Below are positions 1-24,307 of a stretch of 64,000 nucleotides of DNA, one piece after another. The first letter of the stretch is position 1; every line of letters begins with the position of its first letter. The translations under genes were made by a program, and so were the position numbers. The notes below the pieces were generated by a model. That model searched no databases. It was given only the letters and a program-made list of their open reading frames with translations, and was not told the origin of the DNA. Source of the DNA: Volvox africanus (taxonomy: Eukaryota > Chlorophyta > Chlorophyceae > Chlamydomonadales > Volvocaceae); assembly GCA_030268105.1 (NCBI GenBank), contig BSDZ01000027.1, positions 747,001-811,000 of the forward strand, written 5' to 3'.

Positions 1-1839
1 GAAAGCGAAAGGCGAGGACGTGAGCCCGCGCAGAGCTGCGCACATGTCCACCGCGAGTACACACCACCGGTGGCTGGCGTGGGGGAAGGCCAACTGCACG
101 CCACTGGACTTGCGCTGCGGAAGACCAAGAGTTGGCATCGTGAAAAGCAGCGCCAGGAACGACGGGGAGGAGAAATTTCCCAGTTAGAAGCCCAGGGACA
201 GCCCAGGGACAGAGAAGAAAGGAGGGAGAGACGACGGCGACAAGGTGCGGATTCACAATGCGGATTCAATGGAGTCAAAAGGGGACGGGAAGCTGGGGAA
301 GGGGTTATTACAGGGGCGTGGGATCCGGCAAAGTCGCGATGGGAGCACCAGCACCCGCAACGAGTGTTATGCTGCTGTGTGCTGCTGCTGCTTCTCTTTG
401 TTGTGTTTCCATCCTTGTTGGAGGTCAGGTCAGGAATTCAGGTTAGATGATCCAGAAGTGGGGCCATGATAGGAACTGTGGCGTGTGGCAAGAGGAGCCC
501 TATGGCGAGAGCTCAATGGCAACAAGGAGCCCCTAATTCAAAAACGTGGTTCTGTTTGGAACTTCAAGGCACGGTCAGAAGTTGACGGTAAAATTGCGTT
601 AGGATAGCAATATGATTCAAGATAAGGACTTAAAACCTGGACAAAGTAGGCTTTAATCGCTGATGCTTTTACTGGGCCTTACGGCAGGTACAGCTGTGAT
701 ATAGATATAGCCTCTCAGGAAACAAAGCGCGAGAGCAGACGGAAGTGCGTGCGTTGGAATTCCCACGGCGACATAACATAACTTGGTTTCAACGTATCCG
801 GTGGGGTCCCCAGTATAAAGGGTTGCTAATTGCAACCGCATCCAGGCTCACCTTGGGGGCGTCTGGGGAGTACATATTGCTGACGGAGACGCGGTGTACA
901 TTTTGGTCTTCTGTCACCGCCTCGATATGAATTACAAATACTTTAATAGGCGTGACCTTGAGCTGCGCGTCCCGAAAGTGGTGACCCAAATTGGGTGGCG
1001 CAAAGAGGTTGTGTGAATGGAGTGGCGGCTTTGCTAGGGAAAGGACGTGTGACGTGATCGGATCGGGCTTGTGCCGGTCCCGATTGGTTTTAGGAGGCAA
1101 GGGCTACGTGGAATGTTCGGATTTCGAGCCTGTTTAATAGCCACCGTGAACACGCAGCATCTGTGTACTGTACAACGTCATGATTGGACAAGGCTATCGC
1201 GCATCGGTCAACTCAACTTTCCTGTACATCAGCATTACTTTACATTAGTCCTTTCCCGCACAGTTACATAACAGGGATCTTGTCCCTTGGCATGCTATCA
1301 GCATAGTTTGAGACTGCCAAATCCTGCCGTTCTGCCGTAGACCTCTCTATGAGCTTCCTAAGAACTATCTAGGCTTACGAAAAAACATGTGCACGCGCAC
1401 TGCCTTCTACCCAAGGCATCGTGGCCGACCGTACCTGAACATACAAAATGCGACCAGTCAGACCCAACGTCTGTTGTTTATTGCGTGGCACACGCAAGTA
1501 GTTCCCCGCCGGTATTGCACCTCGAATTTTGAAAACTTTCTTCCCAATAATCTTATCCTGCAGGTGAAAGTAGTCACGCACCCATCAGCACGCCAACAGC
1601 AAGCTTTGCCAACATGCCAGCGTCACGGCACCGACCATATGCTCCGTAACGTCCCCCTTCGCCTCGAACTCCTTCATAGTATCCACGTCGCATATTTTGA
1701 ACACGTTCACAAATGGATGCTGCCATTCTGCGATAATTACAAAGCATGGAGCTTGGCTGTCGTTGACCTAGACGATTTGCGCCAACAGCTTTAAAGGGCC
1801 GCCTATCAAATTAACTCATTTACCTGGCGCTAATGGCAT
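1..1839 (-). CDS. POC16: POC16/WDR90-like centriole protein, N-terminal part (partial)
   Basis: Five exons fit in phase: 1839-1824 (ATG), 1727-1636, 1557-1435, 962-852 and 114-1, where the gene leaves the window. They encode 152 residues starting MPLAPEWQHPFVNVFK. The start WQHPFVNVF, the segment KKVFKIRGAIPAGNYLRVP, the motif LGLTGRILYV and the strand VFVIHIEAVTEDQNVHRVSV follow the CFAP20/DUF667-like domain found at the N-terminus of WDR90/POC16. That family is a microtubule-associated inner-wall protein of centrioles; its C-terminal WD40 repeats would lie beyond the left edge. The ATG was chosen because it sits 16 nt before a good GTAAAT donor and gives an intact reading frame. The donor at 1636 (GTCGGT) is weak, but the join restores a gap-free match to the family. 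Intron 4 (851-115) is long and purine-rich. CFAP20 itself is shorter and starts differently, so POC16 is preferred. Confidence 0.8.
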
Positions 1840-4235
1840 TGTACGCACTAACTACCCTGTTGTATACTGAAAAGGCGTTAAACGAGGAGCGTCAAAGCTG
1901 ACAGCTGTGCCAACTCATATGTCTGTCCGTCAAATATATCATATTTAGAAGAGAAAAATTTTCGTCAAATGACATATTACTTAACTTTTAACGTTTCTGT
2001 TCTGGCTTTGGCTGTCCCCCGTCTTTGTGATCCACCTCATGCATGCGACATCAAGTTTTATCAGAATCCTTGAGTATGAGCTCTACAGGAATAGATTGAG
2101 TGCAATAACCAACTTTTCAAACGTTCGTACAACTGTGCTCCATTGTAGTTGAGATGGGGTCCGACAAGCTTTCTTCTCATTGATATTTCCTTCCTCGTTG
2201 CCTTTGGCCCAGCCGACCAAAATCAAACAATCTATCTAAGACACTAGAAGTTGGAACTCGCTTAATGATGGGCGTCACCGCATGAATGCGAGTGTTCATC
2301 CTTAAGAATCATTCAAGCCAAATCATTTGTACAGTTCGGCGCATACATGCCGAAGCCGCTGAGGGCTGCCCTCATTTGGTGCCGTACCGTGTACTTGCAC
2401 TACCGCGGGTGATAGCAGATCAGGCGCATGAGAAGACATGCTGCGCATGCCTGAGCGCGCCTCCTGATGCCTTTTTGCCACCTTATAGATTATGCTCCTT
2501 TCAAATTCTGACACTAGGCCTACTCCTTAATGGGGATTTACTGTCCATCTCATTTTCCTGATTACCTAATGGTGTAAATGTCTCGACATCTCCCCCACGC
2601 GCAAGTCGTATCACCGAATGTGCGGGTACGACCGTGACCCTTCAGATTGCGCACAGTCACGATATTGCCGGGCATTGCATGACAGAACTCGACTTCATAT
2701 AATTGCGAAAACCAACAGATTTCCTAGTTTAATCACACTGCATCGTGTTGGACCAGGATTCCAGGGGTCGTATTGACCCCCGTGTTGAACAGTGCGGGTT
2801 TAGCAGTTGCGGAACGTTGACTTCTCAAGCAATTTAGTAGGAATGGCGTAGCAGTCAGTTTCTGGCGACGAAGAGAGGTTTGCGGATTTCGTTAACTTGT
2901 TGTACAATAGCTGCACGGCCGTCAGGCTTTGGTTTTGTATATGTCGTTATTGCGTCATCTAGTGCTTCGTTTGCCCTTTTTTCAAGGGTTTGAACTTAAG
3001 GACATGTAACAACAAGCCATGGGGGTCCAGTATCGAACAGATAATTGCTAACAAGTGTTGGTTGCCTTTGCAGGTTGCAGGGTTTTGGCAGGGAGTCAGG
3101 GTTAGCAAGTTTGGGGGTAACTTGAGGAGCTAGAAGCGCAGTGCAGGTTTGCTTCAATGGCACTTACCCAAAGTGCAGTGCGCGCCTTCGCCAGCCATAT
3201 ACCACGTAGCGATTCCGACATTCCATTTTCCTTTGCGCCTCGCGCCATACCTGTCTCGCCAGCTCCTTCCATTGGGGCCCTGTCATGTGACTACTCTCCC
3301 CAGCCACTTCGTTATGACCACAAAACACCTCTCCATACGCCGAGGACCTTATGCAGCCAATTGCTATCCTCCTCTCCCCTCCCCCCCTCTCCCGGGCCTC
3401 CTGTAATAATAGTCCAGAGCAACAGAGAAGGGGCTTCTTTAAGAGGCAATATAGATGTTGGACCGTGTCACCACCTCCACCTCCACTGCCACAAAATCAT
3501 CACACTATTCAGACACCATCACGCATCAATGCCTAATCAGCATTCATGGCAAAGCTATACCCCCCCCTCTGCCGCTCTGGTCTGAGCTAAGGGGCCGACT
3601 GTAACATGTACTACTACAGCCGTTCGCAGTGCACACGTACCTTCCCTGCACACACCCTCCTGCACCCTGCAGCAATTGCGCAGCCGCCGGTTGGTCACAA
3701 ATCCTCCTTCAGTTGCCTTAGCAACCACACCATACCTCCAGCGGAATATTTGCGTCGTTAGCAGTACCCCGTGTCCTAGGCTCTTCCGTCCCCCCTAAGC
3801 CGCCCTAGCAGCTCCATAGTCCCCACCTTAGGCAGGCAATTGTACCTGAAGCTGTGGCACCCTCACGTCATCCGCACCTCGCAGCAAGCACACGTAGCCC
3901 TACCCCCTACTTGTACAGTCTCTTTCCCAACTGTTCGCCCATTACCGCCCCGAAACAACACCCCTCGCAGGAGCCCCATACAACGCTATGCAAAATCACG
4001 CACCAGTCAGTCCTTATCCTTCCGTTTCAAGGCGATCCGTGCTTTGTCGTATCGTGTCATGCTGTGCTGTGCTATGCTAGTCTCATGTGCGCAGCATCCT
4101 AAGTGCTTGAAGCAAGTATCACCACCGCTGCCGCCACCAGCACCACCACGCACACTTAGCCCTCAGCTCCCCCTCTCCCGCAGTTATATGCACCCGTGGG
4201 TTCATCCTTTATTAGGTCCCCCTTTCCAATAATAT
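1840..4235. other. intergenic spacer
   Basis: About 2.4 kb between the start of the POC16-like gene and the 3' end of the bromodomain gene, both on the minus strand. It should hold the POC16-like promoter. The part from 3140 to 3600 is strongly pyrimidine-rich on the plus strand. Open frames here have no consistent codon bias, splice context or recognisable motif, and I see no gene. Confidence 0.5.
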
Positions 4236-4249
4236 AGTAACCCAGTGGT

Positions 4250-4254
4250 TTACA
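4250..4254 (-). terminator. TGTAA polyadenylation signal of the bromodomain gene
   Basis: TGTAA on the minus strand about 210 nt downstream of the stop at 4466. TGTAA is the volvocine polyadenylation signal, so the transcript should end near 4235. Confidence 0.5.
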
Positions 4255-4465
4255 TTGCCTGAGGGTTTGAAGTCTCCAAATTACCAACTCCTGCACTGCT
4301 GCCTTGAGCCCGAGAGCTCCTTCCCAGCCGGGCCGACCGAAGTATCCCTACTACCAGCAGCAGCAGCAGCAGGCGCCCTCGGCGGCACCGACGCCGCCTC
4401 CTCAAGCCACCCACATCCACCTCGTTTCTTCTCCATAACTTTAGGAAGACCTTCTTTCTGCTTAC

Positions 4466-16334
<11,869 letters not shown>

Positions 16335-17296
16335 CAGTGCAGTTTGCGGCTGGAGCCCCCCCCCATGAGCTGCAAATCCTCATGTGCGCCGACCCCTATG
16401 CAACTGTCACGCGTCAAGGTGAGTCAGAAGCCGTGCAGTGCATGTGCTGACTGCTGGAGGGGCTGGATGGAAGTAACCTGAGACGTCACTACAGAGACGA
16501 TGCAAGGGAGAGGGTGAGATTCATGGGTATGCTCCGGCGCCAAGCGCGTTGAAGAGGGCATCTGGTAAATGGCTGTTTTGACGCGCAAGAACCCCTGATG
16601 AGGGTTATTGAGAAGCACACGCTGCGCGTTTTGCACAGCAGACCGGCCACGGCAGGGCGGCGACCCTCGGCAACGACTAATGAAGGCAGCTGGGGCGTGA
16701 CCCAGTGTTGAGCTTGTGATTGCGCGAATGGAGCTGGGCACCTAAATGGACTGGATTTTGCTGGGTGCTAACTGAAACCGGAAACTCGCGCGAGGGCTCA
16801 CCTTGTGCGAGAGCCCTGACCGACTGTTGGATCCATATCTGAGAATGTTAGCGTCCTTCCGGCCTGGCCGCTCCAGCCGCCCTGTCATTGAGTCTGAGCT
16901 ACCCCTTGCACAGCGCCCACGGCATCTTTGGGCTGTGTACCATGTCAAAATCTTTAGAACATACGGATTTAGTATAATATAAAGCAATCTACTTAAGGGA
17001 GGGCTTACCTCCACAGAGCTGCTGGCAACTCTGCAATGCTCAAGATATAATTATACAAGCGTTTGATTCAGACTTTACCAGAGAAATTTGTCAGTGTAAA
17101 TGCAAGGCCTGAACCGAAACCGAAACTGTACAGCAGACGGTTGTATGGTGACTACGAGTTTAAAGCTACCACCATAATATATATACGTGAACATCTGATT
17201 TATGATTCATGCGATTGGACCAAGTGTTTGATCGACGTTTTGCAATTTTGACATTAGTTCCGTTGCTTTATACTTGCCTTACGCATCCTGTGGAGA
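16335..17296. other. intergenic region between two divergent genes
   Basis: Spacer between the bromodomain gene (minus) and the CobW gene (plus), presumably holding both promoters. A further possible minus-strand exon is 16888-16802, which begins with an ATG and ends in phase 0 at a GTGAGC donor. I could not connect it to the downstream exons with confidence. A plus-strand open frame at 16203-16481 overlaps the first exon on the other strand and is probably its shadow. Confidence 0.4.
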
Positions 17297-20200
17297 ATGC
17301 CAAAATTTTCATTACAATGTCTTCGTGAAACAATGAAAATCCACCCTCTATGCTCAATACGCCAGCCAACCCAGGTGGCATGGCGGACTACCTCGGCGGC
17401 GTGCGTGTTTTCGCCAGCCGATATCTATCCTAGCGGGAAACCGAACATTCATGTTCAATTTCGAAAGCGTTTGTCGCACTCGTGTAACGCCACAGCATCA
17501 GTTGCGGAGGGCGCAGTGTCGGTTGAACGAGCTCTGGGCAAGCGGCAGGAGGCTGTAGATGACGCAGACGACAGACTGCCCGTGACAGTGCTGTCGGGTT
17601 TCCTAGGCGCCGGAAAGACAACGCTTTTGAGCCACATACTTTCCAACATGGAAGGCCTGCGGGTCGCGGTACTTGTAAATGACATGGCAGCGGTCAACAT
17701 TGACGAGGTGCGCTGTATGCGCTATGTGGCTACCCAATACTGCACAACCGAATTACATTCAATTTGCAACTATTGCTGTGCGTATTCTCGGAGCCCACGC
17801 ATCTAGACCAGGTTAGCCACAGTTAATGAAGCTCCGAAGCTCTGGTTGCTGATTAGTCATTACTAATCCGCCATGGTTTAGTCCCGACACATCCATCGTC
17901 CCGCCAGAAAGTCGAACCTATCATGCCCTTCTGGCCTGGGCAGGCTGTGACCTGTTGAATCCAACTCCGGCATCGGAGTCCAATAAAGTCTCTTTAGAAA
18001 ATCCATCTTTAAATGTTAAACCCAGCAGTGCACGAATAGGCTATCTATCCGTTTGTCAGTCCCAGCCAACTGCCAGTGGCAGAACTACACCACTGTGTAT
18101 CGTCCCGTACCTCTTGCTGTTTTACCGTTCTTCCCCTTAAATCCCTCACCCCTCCGCTACAAGTGCATATAGCCCCATCTGGGTAAGCCCATGTGGATCC
18201 CCCCGACTTAACTTGTGCTTTGGGCTGTGTCGCTGCTGTCACCAGCATTCACATTAATAAAAACCAAAGTACTATGTACGGGTTGAAGTAATGACTAGGA
18301 AAGGCTTCCTGCAGTTGCCGCACACCTGCCTCTGGTCTCACCTCTGGACTTACCTCTGTGAACGGATTCGTTGTCGTGGTATGGCCATAACCGTCCCCTT
18401 CTCATATGGAGCTATAACCCAGTCATCACGCCGTTTTGTGCCAGGAATACGTGCGTGTCAGAAAATACTCCTCACCAATTCACTGTTGCCTCTCCCCTCT
18501 GCATTTCGCAACAGGCACTCATAGCCGAGAAGGTGCAGATCGCCGGTGAGCAGCTGGTATCCCTATCCAACGGCTGCATCTGTTGCTCCATACGGGAAGA
18601 TCTTGTACGGGAGATCCGGGCAATGGCGGAGCAACAAGCGCCGGAGGCTGAGTGCAGGTCGGGATTCGTGGGTGAACGGCGTGTGGGCCGCCGTCAACGG
18701 CGGCGGTTTGACCAGCTGGTGGTTGAATCAACGGGCGTTTCGTTGCCGCTGCCAGTGGCGGCGACGTTTGACTTTGTGGACGAGCTGGGGCGCAGCTTGT
18801 CGCAAGTGGCGCGATTGGATACGCTCGTTACGGTGGTGAGTGGGGGAAGGCGAATACACGAATGAGTGGCGGGAGGGGGAGGGGGAGGGGGAGAGGGACG
18901 GGGAGGGGGGCAGCAGCTACACAGACAGACTACGGACCCAAATGTCCATGACCCTTGAACGGTAGCAGCTTCTTGTATCTGCCAATTTGCCAGGGCGATG
19001 GGGGAGGGTAAGATGAATAAAGGAGGCATTATACCGCGACGGAGGAGGGGTGAGACAGTGCGTGCCCGTGTGTTTCCCTCCTTGGAAACGAATGTCTATC
19101 ACGAGCACGGTATTGAGATGTGAGTATGGCGTGACCCCAGGAGAGTCACATGTCCAGGCCACGGCATGCCGCGTCAGCATCGTACTTGCCACGTCCGGCT
19201 CCGAAACTATCACTGCAGGTAGACGCGGAGCGCTTTGTCAGTTCCGTACTCGCCGCTGAGCCTTTGGCGGAGCGCGGCATGGCAGTTGATGAGCACGACG
19301 ATCGTACGGTAGCGGATTTGCTCGTAGAGCAGGTACGGCAGTCTGGAATAAGTTGTAAAGTTGCAGGACGTAAAGGAGCTCATGTGTTCTTGTGGGGGAG
19401 CAAAATGCTGTCGGCAACAACAGCTGTTCTTCCTCGATCTGAGCTACGGGCTAGGGGCTGTGCAGGCAAGGACGCCAGGGGGCCTCAAACGTGCAGTTGG
19501 AGACTAACAGACGAAAAACTGACGAACGGCCGCGGTCGTGGGCTATCTTGTGTACTGACACCATTTTTAGAGTTATATACATCTTCATATCTTCATGTCT
19601 TAGGAATGAACACAGGAACAAAAATGAATGAACGAGTGAATGAAGAAGAGGCATCATTCTCGTCGGCGTCATGTCAGGTTGAGTTCGCCAACATGATTGT
19701 GATGAACAAGACGGATCTCGTTTCGCGGGACCAGGCGAATCAGCTGGAGGCACTGCTGAGGAAGCTCAACGCCACGGCAAAGGTGAAGGAGCAGGGGTTG
19801 AGAGGCCTCAGATGAATGGACGTTTTGTTGGAACGGAGCCGAGCACAGGAACCCAGAGGCGCTTAGGCGCTGTCCCCTCCCTGACCTGGGGTGGGGCAGG
19901 GAGAGGGCGCCAGGGAGGGGTAATAATGGGCAGCAAGTCGTTATTCCCCCCTGTTGGTAGCACCGAGGAACACTGGCAGGGGAGAGCCAGGGAGGGCGCT
20001 TCCTGGACATGTGGCTCGAAATGGGAAGAGCTGATGTGCATACGTATGTACGTATGTATGTACGTATGTATGTATGTATGTATGTATGTATGTATGTATG
20101 TATGTATGTATGTATGTATGTATGTATGTATTTGGGTGTTACACTGTGGGCGACTCGCCCTTCAAAGACGAGCACCGGGGGTCCTGACCGGACCGAGCCA

Positions 20201-23200
20201 CAGCGCAGGGGAGGAACACGTGGCTTTGTCTGTCTGTCCTGCCACGTGCTCCCCCTCTCACTCGGGCCAGCAAGACCTCACAGGCTCTCGCCTGGCCACT
20301 TACAGAGCACTCAGGGCCACCAATGAATCACAATGGGAAGCAACGGAAAACGGGGGACACCTAGCTGCTCAACGGAAGGGGAACCCTCTCCTCTAACCCG
20401 AAACTGACCTGACAGGAGCCTGACAGACACACACAGATCCCCTCAGAGGAGAAACACCAGCAGGAAAGCACACTCTTACACAGCCAAGCCGGAAGAACCC
20501 AACAAGAGGCGGAGGGGGGGATGACAAGCCAAACTGGCGCCCCCCTAGAAAGCCTTCCGGCCCCACCCAAAGCTGGCCCCGTATGTATGTATGTATGTAT
20601 GTATGTATGTATGTATGTGGGTGGGTGGGTGGGTGGGTGTTTTTTGTAGTATCCTGAGGTGTTTACGAGTACCATGTAGAACGTGTATATCTGGTGGACA
20701 TCTTCTAATTGCTCGAGCCTTTGCTGCATATAGACGGATATAACAGAGATACAGCAGGTTTGGAATGTTTATGGAGCCATTAAGAGCCAGCCAGTCAAGA
20801 AACGGACAGCAGTCGGTGTGTTTTCCTCCCAGCGGGGGAAGAGAGCGGCGGGGGGCTTGATGGCGGAGGGCTTGAGGAGGGGAGGAGAGAGCGGCGCCAT
20901 TTTGTCTTTCTTTTCTCACCTCCCTCCTCGCTCTATCTCCCCGCATATTCTGTCAGATCACGCGCACATCCCGTGGCCGAGTGGCGGCATCGGAAGTCCT
21001 CAACACACGCACATTCGACCTGGAGACCGCACAACAGTCGGCAGGGTGCGATGTCTGGGAATGAGGGATGGAGAGAGACGGGGACTGCTGAGAAGGGATT
21101 CGGGGTTGGGGGTTTGAGTTGCTGTCTTCCCCGGAGGCTCAGGGATGTAAGTAGACCCCGCAGCTGGGCAGAACAGTTTTTACATCTTTGGCTATTCCAG
21201 TCTTTAAGTCCTTCGAATTCGGCTGCACATGTTTGACGATAATTGCGATTGGGGATTCGCACATTGCGCAAAGGATGGTGGTGTCGGTAAGCCCCGAAAC
21301 CACGAACGCGTGCTCATTTTAGCCTATGCTAGGGAAGGCAATGGTGGGTACTATTCAGTTCTTTTCAGTTCTTGTCCCATCGCTTTTACATGCGTGGCCG
21401 CCATGTGGACCTCGGAAAAGTCTTGTGGTGCTTCACAACAGGCTCATGTGGGCAGCTGAAAGCCCTTAACACTCGTAACGCTCCAAGAACCTAAAACCCT
21501 TAAACCCCACCAACCTGCAGGTGGGTGGCGCTGCTAAATGAATTTGAGACGGAGAGACTGGCCAAGGCGGAAGAAGTGGCGGAAGAGGCCAGCACATCAG
21601 GGCGCGCGCGTGGAGATGAAGATGTGAATGAAGACAACAATGACAACAATTATCACCATCACCATCACCATCATGGTGGGCGGATGACGGAAGTGGAGAA
21701 ATACGGCATCAAATCGTTCGTATACTTTGCACGGCGGCCATTCCATCCCCGTCGGTTGCTGGATAGGGCGCTGAGTCAGCAGTGGGAGGGGGTACTGAGG
21801 ACCAAGGTGCGGACTTATGTGCGCGTGTGTTATTCATCGGGTGGTTCCGCAATGACCGGATCTGTTCATTTCCCTAGTCCCTTCCCCCCGGGAGCGGAGG
21901 GATGTGTACGTTTGAAATGAAAACGGACCCATGGGTCACAGGAACACTCTCTCAGGTGGTAGGGGTTGCGAGGACAGGAGGGCTGAACCGTTGCCAATCT
22001 GAAGGTCACGGAGCCATACATAACGGCTAACCGCCCTCATATGCGTATGCTTCCAATTTATGAACCAATGAATCAATTGCCTCGGACTAACTCATTTGTG
22101 ATTCCCTTTCAAACCGCACTCACCTTGAAATCCCCGTCTCCATCTACCACCATTTCGGGGAGTTATGGGCAACAGGGCAGCAGGGCACCTGTCGTTTTCC
22201 TTACTCCTTGCTTCTATTATTGTGTATTCTTCGCAAAGCCGAAATTCAATGTTCATTCGCCTGCTCGGCTGCTGCCTTTTGTGTGGCACTCCGGGGCTAT
22301 CCCGCCGCATCTCTTATCTGCTGACCCCCGCAGGGCTTCTTCTGGCTCGCGACGCGGCATGACGTAATGGGCATCTGGCAATCCGCTGGAGGCGCCTGGC
22401 AGAGTGAACCCGGGTATGACTTGGTTGGGGATTCTGGGTTATACCGAAGGGGGGTAGCGAAGGAACGCGGCTCCAGGGAAGGGCCGGGTGCGCCAGAGAG
22501 GACAGGATGGCTGTCGCATACTCTCATCCGCCTTATCTATATCAACCTAGGGACGTGCCGCGTGCGTAAGGGAATGGGTCTTGGGGGTCAGGGCTCAGGC
22601 ACATGCTTAGCTTCCTATTGCTGTGTCGATGCCTCCTGACCCCCTGCGCCCTGCATCCCTGCAGCTTCCGTCCCCTGGCCAGCTGGGAACCCTCCGCTTA
22701 CAATTGTTGCTGCTGTCGCCGTGACCGTGTGTCACTGCGGTTTACACTTGCCCTTACGATGTCTTCGAGGCGGCTGCTCACGTCTAGGCAGCGGCAGCCA
22801 TGATGATGATGGTTTTTCCTTGCTGTGCTGCTGCAGGGCCCGCTGGTCATGTCTGCTGCCCGAGTCTGAGCGGCCCACGGGTCACGACGCTGTGGGCTGG
22901 GACCCCGTGTGGGGTGACCGTTGCCAGCAGCTGGTGTGGATTGGCATACAGATGGACGAGGCTAGGCTTCGAAGGATGCTGGACGAGTGCTTGCTCACGG
23001 ACGAGGAGGTGGCACTGGGGCCAGAGGGCTGGGCGGTGGAGTTAGAGGACCCACTACCGGAATGGGACGTGGAGGGTGGGGACGGCATGGGGGAAGAGGA
23101 GGAGGTAATGGAGGACGGAGACGACGCAATAGAGGAAGGGGAGGCGGGGATAGAGGGTGAGGAAGAGGGCATGAGGGAAGGGGAAGAGGGCGTGGAGGAA

Positions 23201-23209
23201 GGCGAGTAG
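17297..23209 (+). CDS. CobW/P47K (COG0523) family GTPase, putative metal chaperone
   Basis: Eight exons in phase: 17297-17707, 18515-18835, 19219-19332, 19678-19782, 20957-21045, 21521-21806, 22334-22413 and 22837-23209, giving 592 aa. The G domain holds the Walker A motif GFLGAGKTT at residues 101-109, the metal-binding CxCC signature in [18 protein letters not shown] and the guanine-specificity motif NKTD. The C-terminal CobW_C half is present ([20 protein letters not shown] ... [13 protein letters not shown] ... [15 protein letters not shown]). COG0523 proteins are GTP-dependent metal insertases, some of them zinc chaperones. Odd points are a Glu/Asp/Asn-rich insert ending in seven histidines in exon 6, and a very acidic tail of about 60 residues. 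The ~90 residues before the G domain resemble an organelle transit peptide; a second ATG at 17338 could also be the start. Confidence 0.9.
20041..20130. repeat. TATG tetranucleotide microsatellite
   Basis: Roughly 90 bp of TATG with a few TACG interruptions, in intron 4 of the CobW gene. Open frames across it (Met-Tyr-Val-Cys or Tyr-Ile-His-Thr repeats) are artefacts. Confidence 0.95.
20581..20639. repeat. TATG then GGTG tetranucleotide repeat
   Basis: A second TATG array, about 450 bp after the first in the same CobW intron, which passes into GGTG repeats at its right end. Confidence 0.9.
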
Positions 23210-23286
23210 ACGAGACCCCCTCGACCGGTGGGGGCGGGGAGGAGGGGGAGGAAAGGGAAAGCTAGTTTCAAGGTGAAGGCCCAAGT

Positions 23287-23291
23287 TGTAA
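23287..23291 (+). terminator. TGTAA polyadenylation signal of the CobW gene
   Basis: TGTAA 78 nt after the stop at 23209, the volvocine polyadenylation signal at a typical distance. Confidence 0.7.
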
Positions 23292-23309
23292 TAGTTGAAC
23301 ACTGATTAG

Positions 23310-24235
23310 TGGTGACATTCATGAGATGATGGAGGGCCGGTTTGGAGGACACTGGGACGTGGACCGGAACCCGTTGGGAGCGGCTGTGCGGCCTGTTAAG
23401 GTACCGGAGGAGTCTCACCTGGTAGGGGATGTGGGCTATGATTCAAAGGTATTGCACTAACGACAAACAGCTGATGCGGAACCAACAACGTGTGTTTCGA
23501 TGACCTGTGTGAGCATATGGGCCGCCAGTACACAGTCCATAGCCGCAATCTCGTGTATGTCTAGTATGGGGGCCCACCGGCCACCGCAGGCTCAGAGAAA
23601 CTTGGCCAAATTGAATTCCCATTCGACCGTCTTTTGCCATCAAAAGATTCAGACGGGAAACCTCGTAGAGGGCGCAGACCTGTATGCCTACGTGAACGCA
23701 GCTGCACACGTTATGGTGGGTTATGGCTTCCCGGCGGCCCCTCCACCGGGGCGGGTCTACCTTGAGGAAGAGAGAGAGAAGAGAGAGAGAGATTGCAGAC
23801 AGCCGAGAGAAAAGGGTGGTGGAGAAAAAAGTCTCGGACCGAGTGGAAAAAATCGTTTTTATTTTGAAAGCAAACAGCTGTCGGATTGCGCCCATACATC
23901 CACCCGGATTCCCCAAAAATGAGCAAACTCGGTCCTGAATTGATCTGTTCAAGAAGTAAGAGCAGGAATGATGTTATTTGCTGGAGCTCCAGGCCCGTTA
24001 AGAAGGGGGCCACAAGAGGGAAAGGCTCCCCGATAATATATATGCCCAAAGGTTCTTTACTGTCAGGTTATGTTTCCCATTTCGTTTTTTGCGCGCGCAC
24101 ACGGATGGTACCCTATCTCTCCGCACTCCGTTCTTAGGATGTGTAAAGGGTTATGTGATGATTTCGTAATGATACGGCCGCCCTCATATGCCGCATCCGA
24201 CAGAGGGCGATACACACCCTTCTTGATACGTAAAC
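23310..24235. other. spacer between convergent genes
   Basis: Lies between the 3' ends of the CobW gene (plus) and the TRMO gene (minus). It contains a GA-rich run near 23765-23800. No gene is evident. Confidence 0.5.
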
Positions 24236-24238
24236 CTA

Positions 24239-24243
24239 TTACA
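24239..24243 (-). terminator. TGTAA polyadenylation signal of the TRMO gene
   Basis: TGTAA on the minus strand 65 nt downstream of the stop at 24308. Confidence 0.7.
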
Positions 24244-24307
24244 GACAGCATATGCCAAATAACTGGCGGGCTAATGGCATTATGTATACGGGATGACGGG
24301 ATTCGGA

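Noticed and set aside
1387..1794. 135-residue plus-strand open frame
   Set aside because: It is antisense to exons of the POC16-like gene, whose minus-strand reading gives a continuous CFAP20-like domain.
3149..3585. Pro/Ser/His-rich plus-strand frames
   Set aside because: They come from a pyrimidine-rich spacer and have no domain, splice context or codon bias.
22882..23418. Ser/Pro-rich minus-strand frame
   Set aside because: It is antisense to the acidic tail and last exon of the CobW gene.
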